A stretch of DNA of 64,000 bases from contig JAFQWV010000009.1 of assembly GCA_017407325.1 (NCBI GenBank), positions 1-64,000 on the forward strand, given 5' to 3'. The stretch comes from Clostridia bacterium. Lineage in GTDB: Bacteria; Bacillota; Clostridia; Christensenellales; Borkfalkiaceae. The translations under genes and the position numbers were made by a program. Shown in pieces: positions 52,750-61,499 of this stretch (positions are counted from its first letter, which is position 1; every line of letters starts with the position of its first letter). A model generated the notes under the pieces. That model saw nothing but the letters and a program-made list of their open reading frames with translations. It was not told the origin of the DNA and did no database searches.

Positions 52750-53351
52750 AATTCTTAGCCATTGATACTTCGCAAGAATATTTAACCGTAATTGCAAAAA
52801 ACGAACATAAAGAGAAAATAATTCACCTACCAGACTGCGCTTCGCGCCACTCTGTTAATCTTATGGACAGTGTTGAAGATGCGCTTTTATCGGTTGATTT
52901 ATCTATAAAAGAGCTTGATTTTTGCGCAGTTACGGTAGGCCCCGGCTCGTTTACAGGAATTAGAATAGGAATTTCTACTATTAAAGGATTATGTTCGGCA
53001 AATAAAATACCAACGCTTTCTCTCACTTCTTTCGATACTTTAGCATATGCTAAAGATAATAGGGCGTATTTAGCCTTAATTTCTGCAAAGCATGATAATT
53101 TCTATGTGTGTGGATATAAAAACGGCGAAATTTCAATCGAGCCTTGCTTTATAACGAAAAAAGAACTTGATAAAATTAAAGGCTATAAAAAAATTTCTGC
53201 AAAAATAATTGACGGCGTAAAAACTGAAATTTGCGATCCGTCAAAAGGATTATATCAAGCGTGTATTAAAAAGGCAGATAGTCTTTCTGATAGCGAAAGC
53301 TTAGCACCACTCTATTTAAGACTTAGTCAAGCCGAAGAAGGTCGCTTGTGA
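52746..53351 (+). CDS. tsaB: tRNA threonylcarbamoyladenosine biosynthesis protein TsaB
   Basis: 201 residues, ASKHA fold, N-terminal half as in TsaB (LAIDTSQEYLTVI; VGPGSFTGIRIG about 63-74). Acts with TsaD and TsaE to make t6A37 on ANN-decoding tRNAs; tsaD is not in the window. Four-nt overlaps with the genes on both sides (ATGA and GTGA types). Confidence 0.93.
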   Translation: MKFLAIDTSQEYLTVIAKNEHKEKIIHLPDCASRHSVNLMDSVEDALLSVDLSIKELDFCAVTVGPGSFTGIRIGISTIKGLCSANKIPTLSLTSFDTLAYAKDNRAYLALISAKHDNFYVCGYKNGEISIEPCFITKKELDKIKGYKKISAKIIDGVKTEICDPSKGLYQACIKKADSLSDSESLAPLYLRLSQAEEGRL

Positions 53352-53779
53352 TTTACAGAAATTGGATAGCAACGGATAATTTGCAGATTTCCGAGCTTGA
53401 GAAAGAGTGTTTTAAGTCGCCTTGGTCAATAGATATGCTAAACCAAACGACACATTTAAAGAATTTTTACGGAAAAGTTTGCGAAGTCGACGGAAAAATT
53501 GTCGGGTACATTGGTGCAATATACGATTTTTGGGACGGGGAAATTTTAAATATTGCCGTTAAAAATGAGTATAGAAAACAAGGCATAGGCGAAAAACTGA
53601 TGCAAGAAATTATAGATTTTTTGTGTTTAGAGAAAAAAGAGAACGTCTTTTTAGAAGTTAGAAAATCTAATTTTCCAGCGCAAAAACTATACGAAAAGCT
53701 AGGCTTTATCAAAATAGGCGAAAGAAAAAAATATTACGAAAATACCGAAGATGCAATTGTAATGTCAAAAGTTTTATAG
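53348..53779 (+). CDS. rimI: Ribosomal-protein-alanine N-acetyltransferase RimI
   Basis: 143 residues, GNAT fold: acetyl-CoA motif YRKQGIGEKLMQ and VRKSNFPAQKLYEKLGF. Acetylates the N-terminal alanine of S18 in E. coli. GTG start inside tsaB. Typical tsaE-tsaB-rimI neighbour. Confidence 0.9.
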   Translation: MIYRNWIATDNLQISELEKECFKSPWSIDMLNQTTHLKNFYGKVCEVDGKIVGYIGAIYDFWDGEILNIAVKNEYRKQGIGEKLMQEIIDFLCLEKKENVFLEVRKSNFPAQKLYEKLGFIKIGERKKYYENTEDAIVMSKVL

Positions 53780-53786
53780 GTGATAA

Positions 53787-54500
53787 GTGAACGAAAAAAT
53801 TGCCGGTATGAACGCGATAGTCTCAGGTAGTGGTAAAGTTTTACTTCTACTTCATGGCTATCTATCAAAGAAAGAATACTTTCAAAAACAGATTGATTAT
53901 TTTTCAAAATGGTTTAAAGTCGTCGCAGTCGATTTTTTAGGTTTTAACGGTCAAAAAATTGATTATCCATTTTCGCTTGACGATTACAAAAACTCTATTA
54001 ATCGACTTATTGACGAGTTAAATGTTGAAAAAGTTGACGTTTTAGCACACTCTTTTGGCTCGAGAGTAGTTTTAAAAATGCTACCAGAGAATAAAAAAAT
54101 TGACAAAATCGTGCTAACCGGCGCTGCAGGGCTTAAGCCTAAAAAGAGTTTAAAAGTTAGATTTAAAATCTTTAAGTACAAAGTCTTAAAAAGATTTGTT
54201 AAAAGAGAAAAACTTGAAAATTTTGGGTCTAGTGATTATCGCACACTTGATAGTGTAATGAAAGAAAGCTTTGTCAAAATTGTCAACGAGCATTTAGATT
54301 ATAGGTTAAAGCTTATCGACAATAAAGTTTTATTGGTTTTTGGAAGTAACGATAAGGAAACACCACTTTATATTGCAAAACGGCTACAAAAAGGGCTTAA
54401 AAACTCATCGCTATACGTAATAGATAATGCAAGCCACTTTTGTTTTTTAGAAAAACACGAAGAATTTAATATCATAGTAAAGGAATTTTTATTACAATGA
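53787..54500 (+). CDS. Alpha/beta hydrolase
   Basis: 237 residues. Nucleophile elbow AHSFGSR (Ser in the middle, first Gly replaced by Ala), acid in FGSNDKETP and His in ASHFCF; oxyanion LLLHGYLS. GTG start with AGGTGA. Overlaps murF by 4 nt. The substrate is unknown; a cell-wall or lipid ester is possible from the neighbourhood. Confidence 0.83.
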   Translation: MNEKIAGMNAIVSGSGKVLLLLHGYLSKKEYFQKQIDYFSKWFKVVAVDFLGFNGQKIDYPFSLDDYKNSINRLIDELNVEKVDVLAHSFGSRVVLKMLPENKKIDKIVLTGAAGLKPKKSLKVRFKIFKYKVLKRFVKREKLENFGSSDYRTLDSVMKESFVKIVNEHLDYRLKLIDNKVLLVFGSNDKETPLYIAKRLQKGLKNSSLYVIDNASHFCFLEKHEEFNIIVKEFLLQ

Positions 54501-56161
54501 TTGCTTATAAAGATATTACTAAAATTATAGATTTGTTTAACGCAAATTATATTTTATTCACGCTTGCGATATCGGTTGTGAGTGCGATTTTGCTTTTAGC
54601 GTTATCAAAAAAATATTTGCAAATTTTACAGCAGTCGTCGTATAGAAATTGCGAGTTTAACGATTGGCTTAAGAAAAAACCAAACGTTTATAATTCAAGA
54701 CTTATTGCTCTTACGGTGCTATCTTTTTTAGGCTCGGTAATAGTCGTTATTTCTTTTGCATTTTTGCAGTCTGAAATTACCGCTTACGCTTCTTTACTTG
54801 TATATATTCTTTTTGTCGCACTTTATTTTTTAGGTGATAAAAAGCACAAGGATAAATGTCCGTTAAGCTTTACAAACCGCATTAAACGACTTATAGGCGC
54901 ATATTTTTTGATAAGTTTAATAATTTCTTTTGCGTTATTAACACTTATAAATATTGCTTTTTACTATGCAAAAGATATATGGTGGCTTAAAAGCTTAAGA
55001 CTTTCGTTTGTAACGGTTTTGCCGTGTTTTATTCCTAAAATTATAAAACTTGCTAACTTAATTATTAGTCCGATAGAAAAGTCTATCAACAAAAAATTTA
55101 TAAAGATTGCAACTAAAAAACTTGAAAGTTTTCCCGATATGATAAAAATCGGAATTACCGGAAGCTATGGTAAAACTTCTGTAAAGAATATGCTTTCTAC
55201 AATACTTTCTTCGAAGTACAAGGTTTTTGCTACACCTAAATCTTACAATACGCCTATGGGCGTTTCAATGGCAGTTGAAAGTTTAGACTCGTCTTTCGAT
55301 ATCTTTATTTGCGAAATGGGCGCTAGATACAAAGGCGATATTAAAGAGCTTTGCGATATAGTTAATCCGTCTTACGGAATTATTACGGGCATAACAAAAC
55401 AGCATCTTCAAACTTTTAAAACCTTAGAAAATATTAAAGAAACTAAAGCTGAGCTTCTAAAAGCCGTTAAAACTTGCGTAATCTCAAGCGATAGTGAAGC
55501 AACATTAAGTTTGAAGACTGAAAGCGGTGTTGAAATTATTACCGCAGGAATTAACGAAGAAGGTCAAGTTTTTGCCCAAGATATAAAATGCACGAAACAA
55601 GGCTCGGAATTTATTTTAAACTTTAACGGACAAAAAATTTCTGCATCAACTAAACTTTTAGGAGAACATAACGTATCTAATCTAGTTCTAGCAAGCGCGC
55701 TCGCGTTTAAACTTGGGCTAAGCTTAGAAGAAATTGCAGAAGGTATTTCTAAAGTTGAAAACGTTCCACACAGACTTGAACTAGTTAAAAACGACAAGGG
55801 TATAACGATTATTGACGACAGCTATAATGCAAATCCTGTTGGAACGAAAGCTGCAATCAGGGTTGCGAAAAGTTTTGGAAGTAGAACTATCGTCGTAACG
55901 CCGGGCATGGTTGAACTTGGAAAATTTGAAAAATTAGAAAATATCGAATACGGAAAAAATCTTGCAGTTTGTGATATTGTAATTTTGGTTGGTGAAACTT
56001 GCGCATACAGCGTAAGAGAAGGTTTGTTTGAAGCAGGCTTTAACTTTGATAACGTGTTTATGGTAAAAACTATGGAAGATGCAAAAGTTAAACTCAGCGA
56101 TATTGTTCAAGAAGGGGACACAGTGCTTTTTGAAAACGATTTACCAGACAGATTTTTATAA
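54497..56161 (+). CDS. murF: Membrane-anchored Mur ligase (MurF-like)
   Basis: 554 residues. Residues 1-210 have about six hydrophobic segments (15-36, 68-91, 95-112, 132-158, 168-191), in place of the usual N-terminal uridine-binding domain of MurF. The ATP-binding and C-terminal domains follow: ITGSYGKTS (220-228), MGARYKGDI, KQHLQTF, HNVSNLVLASALA, HRLELVKN and DDSYNANPVGTKAAI. It adds D-Ala-D-Ala to UDP-MurNAc-tripeptide. Followed, after a terminator, by ddl, which makes the D-Ala-D-Ala. Overlaps the hydrolase by 4 nt. Confidence 0.85.
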   Translation: MIAYKDITKIIDLFNANYILFTLAISVVSAILLLALSKKYLQILQQSSYRNCEFNDWLKKKPNVYNSRLIALTVLSFLGSVIVVISFAFLQSEITAYASLLVYILFVALYFLGDKKHKDKCPLSFTNRIKRLIGAYFLISLIISFALLTLINIAFYYAKDIWWLKSLRLSFVTVLPCFIPKIIKLANLIISPIEKSINKKFIKIATKKLESFPDMIKIGITGSYGKTSVKNMLSTILSSKYKVFATPKSYNTPMGVSMAVESLDSSFDIFICEMGARYKGDIKELCDIVNPSYGIITGITKQHLQTFKTLENIKETKAELLKAVKTCVISSDSEATLSLKTESGVEIITAGINEEGQVFAQDIKCTKQGSEFILNFNGQKISASTKLLGEHNVSNLVLASALAFKLGLSLEEIAEGISKVENVPHRLELVKNDKGITIIDDSYNANPVGTKAAIRVAKSFGSRTIVVTPGMVELGKFEKLENIEYGKNLAVCDIVILVGETCAYSVREGLFEAGFNFDNVFMVKTMEDAKVKLSDIVQEGDTVLFENDLPDRFL

Positions 56162-56188
56162 GATAATCGATATATACTGCGACTTTTT

Positions 56189-56220
56189 AGCCGACTGCAA
56201 CACTTTGCAGTCGGCTTTTT
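56189..56220 (+). terminator. Terminator after murF
   Basis: 12-bp stem AGCCGACTGCAA/TTGCAGTCGGCT, loop CACT, then TTTT. Confidence 0.9.
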
Positions 56221-56248
56221 AACACTATTTTTTAATAATTCATACAAT
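56219..56248 (+). promoter_or_regulatory. Promoter of ddl
   Basis: TTAACA (56219-56224), 18 nt, TACAAT (56243-56248). Overlaps the T-run of the murF terminator. Confidence 0.6.
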
Positions 56249-56264
56249 AAAGAAAGGGTGAATT

Positions 56265-57386
56265 ATGAAAAATATATTGGTCTTTTTTGGTGGTAGGTCT
56301 ACAGAGCACGACGTGTCAATAATAACAGGCGTTTTAACTTTGAATTCTATTGACAAAACTAAGTTTTTGCCTATTCCTATATATATAACTAAAAGTGGAG
56401 AGTGGTTTACAGGCGATAAACTTAAAAATATAGAGTTTTTTAAAAACTTTAATGAAAAAGGTTTAAAAAAAGTTCGACTTGGTGTTAGTGACGGTTTTTT
56501 ATACGAGCTTAAGAAAAGTAAACTAAAAAAACTGTATGCAATATCTGGTGCATTAAACTGTATGCATGGAAAAAACGGCGAAGACGGGGCGCTTTGTGGA
56601 ATTTTGCAGTTAAATAAAATTCCACTTGCATCACCAAACGCATTTTGCTCTATGCTATCAATGGATAAATCGCTTTCAAAGAAAATACTATCTTCGCTAG
56701 ACGTTTTGACTGTTGAAGGCGTAACTGTTATGTCAAAAGATTATTTTGCAAAAAAAGAAACGGTTATGCTAGATATTGTAAACAAACTTTCATATCCCGT
56801 TATTGTAAAACCGTCGTCTTTGGGCTCGAGCATTGGAATAAATGTCGCAAAAAATTTTGTCGAGCTTGAAAATTCGCTAAAAAACGCTTTCTTTTATGAT
56901 AACGAAGTACTTTGTGAAAAATATCTTGATAATGCTATTGATATAAATTGCGCCGTATATAAAATTGGCGAAAAAATTCTTGTTTCAGAGTGTGAAAAAC
57001 CTGTAACGGCAAACGAAATTTTAACTTTCAGCGATAAATATTTAGGCAGTAAAAATGGGCTTTCAAGGGAATTTCCTGCAAATATTAAAGCTGAAGTTTC
57101 GAATAAAATAAAAGAAACGACTAAGTTTGTTTATGAAAGCTTAGGCTTTAGTGGAATCATAAGAATTGACTATCTTTTACACGGCGATACGGTCTATCTG
57201 AACGAAATAAATTCTGTTCCGGGCTCTATGGCATACTATCTGTTTTGCGATACAATTAGCTCGTTTACCGACTTATTGACTGACTTATTGAATGATTCTT
57301 TTATAAGTTTTATTAAAAAAGACACAAAAACCTACGAGTACGATTCAAAAATTATACTTGATAAAATAAAGGGCGTAAAGAAGTAA
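56265..57386 (+). CDS. ddl: D-alanine--D-alanine ligase
   Basis: 373 residues, ATP-grasp. FFGGRSTEHDVSI at the N-terminus, KPSSLGSSIGI (ATP/phosphate loop), MHGKNGEDG, and NEINSVPGSM in the C-terminal metal site. Makes the D-Ala-D-Ala dipeptide used by MurF, encoded just upstream. AAAGGGTG RBS. Length normal (about 350-370). Confidence 0.95.
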   Translation: MKNILVFFGGRSTEHDVSIITGVLTLNSIDKTKFLPIPIYITKSGEWFTGDKLKNIEFFKNFNEKGLKKVRLGVSDGFLYELKKSKLKKLYAISGALNCMHGKNGEDGALCGILQLNKIPLASPNAFCSMLSMDKSLSKKILSSLDVLTVEGVTVMSKDYFAKKETVMLDIVNKLSYPVIVKPSSLGSSIGINVAKNFVELENSLKNAFFYDNEVLCEKYLDNAIDINCAVYKIGEKILVSECEKPVTANEILTFSDKYLGSKNGLSREFPANIKAEVSNKIKETTKFVYESLGFSGIIRIDYLLHGDTVYLNEINSVPGSMAYYLFCDTISSFTDLLTDLLNDSFISFIKKDTKTYEYDSKIILDKIKGVKK

Positions 57387-57391
57387 AACGG

Positions 57392-57420
57392 TTTACAAAT
57401 AAAAAATATTATGCTAAAAT
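57392..57420 (+). promoter_or_regulatory. Promoter of the RNase P RNA gene
   Basis: TTTACA (57392-57397), 17 nt, extended -10 TGCTAAAAT (-10 at 57415-57420), 8 nt before the RNA. Confidence 0.78.
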
Positions 57421-57427
57421 AAACGGG

Positions 57428-57765
57428 TAAGTCGGTTGTGTGACTGCGGGGGACGGTTATGCCGTTCAATGAGGAAAGTCCGAGCTCCATAGAGCAGGGT
57501 GCCAGATAACGTCTGGTGAAGGTGACTTTAAGGAAAGTGCAACAGAAAACTACCGCCCGAAAGGGTAAGGATGAAAAGGCGAGGTAAGAGCTCACCGCTC
57601 GGTTGGTAACAACTGAGGCTGTGTAAACCCCACCTGGAGCAAGATAGGGATGCGCTAGAAGATTGCTCGTCATGCGCAAACGCAAAACGTCGCTAGAGCC
57701 GATTGGTGACAATCGGCGTAGATAAATAGTCACACTAGACAGAACTCGGCTTATAGACCGACTTA
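57428..57765 (+). ncRNA. rnpB: RNase P RNA (bacterial, type A-like)
   Basis: 338 nt. P1 is TAAGTCGGT (57428-57436) with ACCGACTTA (57757-57765). Conserved regions: GAGGAAAGTCCGAGCTCC, CAGGGTGCCAGATAACGTCTGG, AAGTGCAACAGAAAACTACCGCC, AAGGATGAAAAGGCGAGG and ACAGAACTCGGCTTATAG. The core looks like the ancestral type A rather than the type B RNA of Bacilli. The RNA is the catalytic part of RNase P, which matures tRNA 5' ends. Confidence 0.96.
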
Positions 57766-57780
57766 CTTTTGAAAAAATTG

Positions 57781-57814
57781 GCAGAATACCAGATTTTGGT
57801 GTTCTGCTTTTTTT
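57781..57814 (+). terminator. Terminator of rnpB
   Basis: 11-bp stem GCAGAATACCA/TGGTGTTCTGC with one G.U, 5-nt loop, seven T. Confidence 0.92.
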
Positions 57815-57816
57815 AC

Positions 57817-57846
57817 TTGACAAGATTTACTTTTGTATGATAAAAT
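57817..57846 (+). promoter_or_regulatory. Promoter of the lipoprotein gene
   Basis: TTGACA (57817-57822), 18 nt, TAAAAT (57841-57846) with TGA just before (extended -10 TATGATAAAAT). Confidence 0.8.
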
Positions 57847-57874
57847 TTATATAATAAATTTTTTAGGTGAAGAA

Positions 57875-59626
57875 ATGTATAAAGTTAACGGAAAAAAATT
57901 TTTAACTGCTTTAATATTGTGCATATCTTTTTTAGCCGTTTCAGTTTTTTCTGCGTGCAATAAAACAGTGCCAGAGGCTGAAAATTCAAGTGTATCGTCA
58001 ACTGAAAGTGTGTCAACAAGCACAAGTAACGGTAATATTTATGAATTGGTTGACAGGTCAAGCTATAACGTCGAAAATTTAATAAGTTTATTTGAAGGAT
58101 ATAAAACGTCCGACTTTACTAACGGTTTTGAAAATGGAACGCTTTTTAAAGATGCTAAAGGCTATATGCTTGGGGATATTTTTAATTCGCTTATAGTAAA
58201 AGCAAACGAGAGCTTTCCAACAGGCTCGAACATTTCTAAGCTTTTAGGATACGGATATTATACTGACGGGAATTGGTACAATAACTCGTCTGATCTAAAA
58301 GCACATAAGGTTATGAATGCGCTTTTATCATATAAACTTGACAAAAGTGAAAGCCTTGCGATTTCTGAAACAGACCTTGAAACTTACGGCGAGACTAAAA
58401 TCGTCGATTTTTGTGGATATTCTAAATCGGTTGTAGAACTTGTAAACTCTATTAATCCACTTGTATATTATCTTATAAACTCAACCCTTAACGAGTGGTA
58501 TATCGCGCTTGAAGGCGATAGTTTTACTGATAGAGTTTTAACTCTATACGATATGGTTGGCGATTCTACGGTGAAAGACGTAGCAAAGCTTTATGGTGGT
58601 AGCCTAAATATTGATGAAGCGCTTACTCTTAAAGATGCGATTTGGACTTATCTTTTATATTCTGCTATTGGAAACGATTATGTTAAACTCAGTGCGCAAA
58701 ATTTATGGATGAATTCTGATAGTGGAATTCAAAACGCGATTTTGCTTCAAACTTTTACTTTTAACGGTGCAGAATATACGGTTAGCAGTGCTATAGACCA
58801 CCTTTTAGGTGATGATGCTTGTATTGAAAGCGTTAAAGAGCAAGTTCAAAATATAGAAATTAAGGATTATTTTTTAGGTTTATATACCACTTTAGATCAA
58901 GCGTATGGTTCGGAGATAAACGCGTTTGTAGAAAGTTATATTGACGAGTTTTTAAACAATCCTAATAGTGGAGAACAAACTATCGAAGAAATCGCGTCTG
59001 CAATTAATTTGAGTCAAGACCAAAAAGAAACTGCTCTTATGTATGCGTTTGATATTTTAGCATACGTTGACACGGTTTACGGTCAAGAAATTGAAAGTGA
59101 CGGTTTGACCTTAAGCGATATGATTTTATACATTAATGAGTTTTTTGCTGGTCAAAATACATATAATTCGCTAACGGTTAAACAAATTTCTTCATTTATC
59201 GTGGGGCTTGAAACTAACGACATAAATGCTTTTTCAGTTGAAACGATTATCGAAAACGAACTTGCAATTAAAAATGAAATTGAAAAGTATATCGCTGAAA
59301 ATCCTGTCGAGATTGTAACGCTTACTTACGATAGTATTTTAGATCTTGCGAAAAATCCTGTGGCTGAAAATTTAACCGATGCAGATATTAAGCTTTTACA
59401 ATCAATAACTATGGATAGCATTTTTAAATTTAACGGAGTAGAAATTGTAAAAACAGAAGTTAGTGGTGTTGACGAGTACGTTAAAGAGCTTTTGTCAATT
59501 AATCTTTACGAAATGATTTTTAATTTTAGCGAAGATCGCTTGCAAAGCTTTGAAGTTTTAGCAGGTGATATTGATGTTTTTGGCGCGATAAATTACATAT
59601 CAAGTAATGTAGAATCAAATACTTAA
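57875..59626 (+). CDS. Large secreted lipoprotein, unknown function
   Basis: 583 residues from the ATG at 57875 (AGGTGAAG upstream; TTG at 57833 overlaps the promoter). A signal peptide ends in the lipobox FSAC (Cys about residue 28), followed by a Ser/Thr-rich linker. The mature part is helical with several weakly similar segments around 'NxxxxxxxxxL..LY' and no catalytic motif that I recognise. It ends at a strong terminator. A sigma/anti-sigma pair follows on its own transcript. Confidence 0.65.
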   Translation: MYKVNGKKFLTALILCISFLAVSVFSACNKTVPEAENSSVSSTESVSTSTSNGNIYELVDRSSYNVENLISLFEGYKTSDFTNGFENGTLFKDAKGYMLGDIFNSLIVKANESFPTGSNISKLLGYGYYTDGNWYNNSSDLKAHKVMNALLSYKLDKSESLAISETDLETYGETKIVDFCGYSKSVVELVNSINPLVYYLINSTLNEWYIALEGDSFTDRVLTLYDMVGDSTVKDVAKLYGGSLNIDEALTLKDAIWTYLLYSAIGNDYVKLSAQNLWMNSDSGIQNAILLQTFTFNGAEYTVSSAIDHLLGDDACIESVKEQVQNIEIKDYFLGLYTTLDQAYGSEINAFVESYIDEFLNNPNSGEQTIEEIASAINLSQDQKETALMYAFDILAYVDTVYGQEIESDGLTLSDMILYINEFFAGQNTYNSLTVKQISSFIVGLETNDINAFSVETIIENELAIKNEIEKYIAENPVEIVTLTYDSILDLAKNPVAENLTDADIKLLQSITMDSIFKFNGVEIVKTEVSGVDEYVKELLSINLYEMIFNFSEDRLQSFEVLAGDIDVFGAINYISSNVESNT

Positions 59627-59640
59627 TATTTAAAACTAAA

Positions 59641-59668
59641 AAACCGCAAGGATACTTGCGGTTTTTTT
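59641..59668 (+). terminator. Terminator of the lipoprotein gene
   Basis: 10-bp stem AAACCGCAAG/CTTGCGGTTT, loop GATA, T-run of seven. Confidence 0.9.
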
Positions 59669-59736
59669 AAGTTTTTAGTGAGTGATTTTTATAAAAGTGT
59701 AGTCTTATAAATATTAATGACAAGGGGGTGGTGTAG

Positions 59737-60282
59737 TTGCACGCGTATCTTAATTACGAACGGTTTTTTAAAGGCGATAAAAGCGCGCTGGAAAAAATTG
59801 TAATAGAATATTCTGAAAGACTGTTTTTGTTTATAAAAAGTTACGTTCGTGACGAATACGTTGCCACCGACCTTGTAGAAGACGTTTTCTTGGCGCTAAT
59901 TGTAAAAAAGCGTAAATTAAAGAACGAAAATGCGTTTAAATCTTACGTATATTCTATCGCAAAAAATAAGTCTTTATCGTACATAAAAAAGCATAAACAA
60001 AGAACCGTTCCACTTGAAAGCTTAAGCGAAATATCCGTTACGTCTTTTGTGGACGAGTTAGAGAAAAAAGAATTAAAAAGTGTAATAAATAGCGCTATAG
60101 AGCGATTAAACGACGATTATAAGGCAGTAATATATCTTCAATACTATGAAGATATGTCTCAAAAAGAGATTGCAAAAGTTTTAGGAAAAAGTGTGAAACA
60201 AATTGAAAATCTCTCTTTTCGTGCAAAGCAAAAATTAAGAACTATTTTAAAGGAATTAGGCTATGAAAAAATCGACCTATGA
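59737..60282 (+). CDS. ECF-type RNA polymerase sigma factor (second module)
   Basis: 181 residues, TTG start preceded by AAGGGGGTGG. Region 2 (YSERLFLFIKSYVRDEYVATDLVEDVF, about 24-50) and region 4 (YKAVIYLQYYEDMSQKEIAKVL, HTH KEIAKVLGKSVKQIENL) are clear. It is a second ECF sigma factor in the window, not closely similar to the one at 38675. Overlaps the following membrane protein gene by 20 nt, which is probably its regulator. Confidence 0.9.
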   Translation: MHAYLNYERFFKGDKSALEKIVIEYSERLFLFIKSYVRDEYVATDLVEDVFLALIVKKRKLKNENAFKSYVYSIAKNKSLSYIKKHKQRTVPLESLSEISVTSFVDELEKKELKSVINSAIERLNDDYKAVIYLQYYEDMSQKEIAKVLGKSVKQIENLSFRAKQKLRTILKELGYEKIDL

Positions 60283-60934
60283 TATATATAAAAACGTATT
60301 AAGCCGATACGAAAAAAATAGAATAAAGAAAAAGAAGATGGCTAAAAGTTTAACTGCCTTAGTTGCTTGTTTTATCTTTGTCTTTAGTGTTAGTTTGAGT
60401 ATTGGCTTTATGGTTTTTAGAAATAATGCGTTTAATGGCGCAAATATGGATACAACTGCTAGTATCACACCCACTACACAAGGTCAAACTGTCTCAAAAA
60501 GCGCTCTTGAGGGAAAGAGCGAGAACACTAACGCTGTAGCAAGCAAACCGTACGGAACAGGTAGCGAAGCAATTGAAACTACGAGTTTAGCTGAAATAAA
60601 CGAACTTAATAAAACTTTAATTTTTAGTGAAGGATTTTTTTTCGAAGCAATTTTTCAAAAGTTTGTTAAATCTGACAATAGTGTTTGTTATAGTATAGGG
60701 GGCGAGTCGCAGGATTTTAATTATATGATAATGGTATCAAAAAACGGCGACGACTTTACAGAAAACTACTTAACAAAAACTACAGTTTATAACGATTGTC
60801 AAGTTTTATATTCATCTGACTTTTTAAATTATAAAATTGCAAGTGGTGATTGGTTTATACAAATAAATTTATCAGTTGTAAAAAATATTCCTTCAAGCGA
60901 GATTTTTGTGCTTGATAAAATGTTTAAAAATTAA
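60263..60934 (+). CDS. Single-span membrane protein, putative anti-sigma factor
   Basis: 223 residues: short basic cytoplasmic N-terminus (1-30), one transmembrane helix (about 31-52), then a Ser/Thr-rich linker and an extracytoplasmic domain. It overlaps the sigma gene by 20 nt, so the two are coupled. The plan matches the protein at 39210-39836. The N-terminal part is too short (about 30 residues) for a standard anti-sigma domain, so this is mostly inference from context. Confidence 0.65.
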   Translation: MKKSTYDIYKNVLSRYEKNRIKKKKMAKSLTALVACFIFVFSVSLSIGFMVFRNNAFNGANMDTTASITPTTQGQTVSKSALEGKSENTNAVASKPYGTGSEAIETTSLAEINELNKTLIFSEGFFFEAIFQKFVKSDNSVCYSIGGESQDFNYMIMVSKNGDDFTENYLTKTTVYNDCQVLYSSDFLNYKIASGDWFIQINLSVVKNIPSSEIFVLDKMFKN

Positions 60935-60961
60935 TCGGGTTTTGCCATGCAAAACCCGATT
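60933..60961 (-). terminator. Terminator of the minus-strand helical protein gene
   Basis: 11-bp stem AATCGGGTTTT/AAAACCCGATT with 7-nt loop; on the minus strand it is followed by AATTTTTAAA. On the plus strand there is no T-run. Confidence 0.75.
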
Positions 60962-60979
60962 AATCGCTCTATAACACGA

Positions 60980-61411
60980 TTAAATTAACTTTTTAAGGCG
61001 TTCTTCATAGTTTTCTTCTAGCGCTAAAAGGCGTTTAGCAAAATCTATTACTTCATTATCGACCTTATCACGATTTTCTTCTATTAGTTCTCTAAGTTCA
61101 CAAATACCCATAACTGTGCCTTTGACCATCATTTCTAAAAAGTGCGATTTTGAATCGTCTTTTAAAGCGTTCATTTTAATTGCAGTATAAAGCATAGCTT
61201 TTTTCATAGGTCCTAGATCTTTTGGCTTATAATCTTTATCTGCCATATATTCAGAAATCTCGCCAATCAATTTTTCGTAGCCGTCGTATTCGCAAACTAA
61301 TTCTTCGCGTAATTTTTTATTGTCAACTTCAGGCAAAAGGTCAGAAATTGATTGCAGTGCAACGTGTGCGTTTTTGTAAACGCAATTTATAACTTCTTGA
61401 TTTAAACTCAT
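60980..61411 (-). CDS. All-helical protein, four-helix-bundle (DUF2383/ferritin-like fold)
   Basis: 143 residues from the ATG at 61411, chosen because AAGGAG lies 6 nt upstream; a longer frame to 61474 has no RBS. Helices with regularly spaced Glu (EVINCVYKNAHVALQSI, EELVCEYDGYEKLIGEI, KAMLYTAIKMN) suggest a four-helix bundle, similar to DUF2383 and ferritin-like proteins. No definite metal motif. It is the only minus-strand gene between the second sigma module and rplU. Confidence 0.6.
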   Translation of the reverse strand: MSLNQEVINCVYKNAHVALQSISDLLPEVDNKKLREELVCEYDGYEKLIGEISEYMADKDYKPKDLGPMKKAMLYTAIKMNALKDDSKSHFLEMMVKGTVMGICELRELIEENRDKVDNEVIDFAKRLLALEENYEERLKKLI

Positions 61412-61467
61412 AATTTTCTCCTTAATAAATATTCTGCCAAAATTAGGGTAATTTATACGAAAATTTC

Positions 61468-61496
61468 TTGACAAACGTTATAATTTATGATAAATT
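61468..61496 (+). promoter_or_regulatory. Promoter of the rplU operon
   Basis: TTGACA (61468-61473), 17 nt, TAAATT (61491-61496) with TGA before it. Confidence 0.8.
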
Positions 61497-61499
61497 ATT

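Noticed and set aside
60933..60961. Plus-strand terminator of the second sigma module
   Set aside because: No T-run follows on the plus strand; it fits the minus-strand gene.
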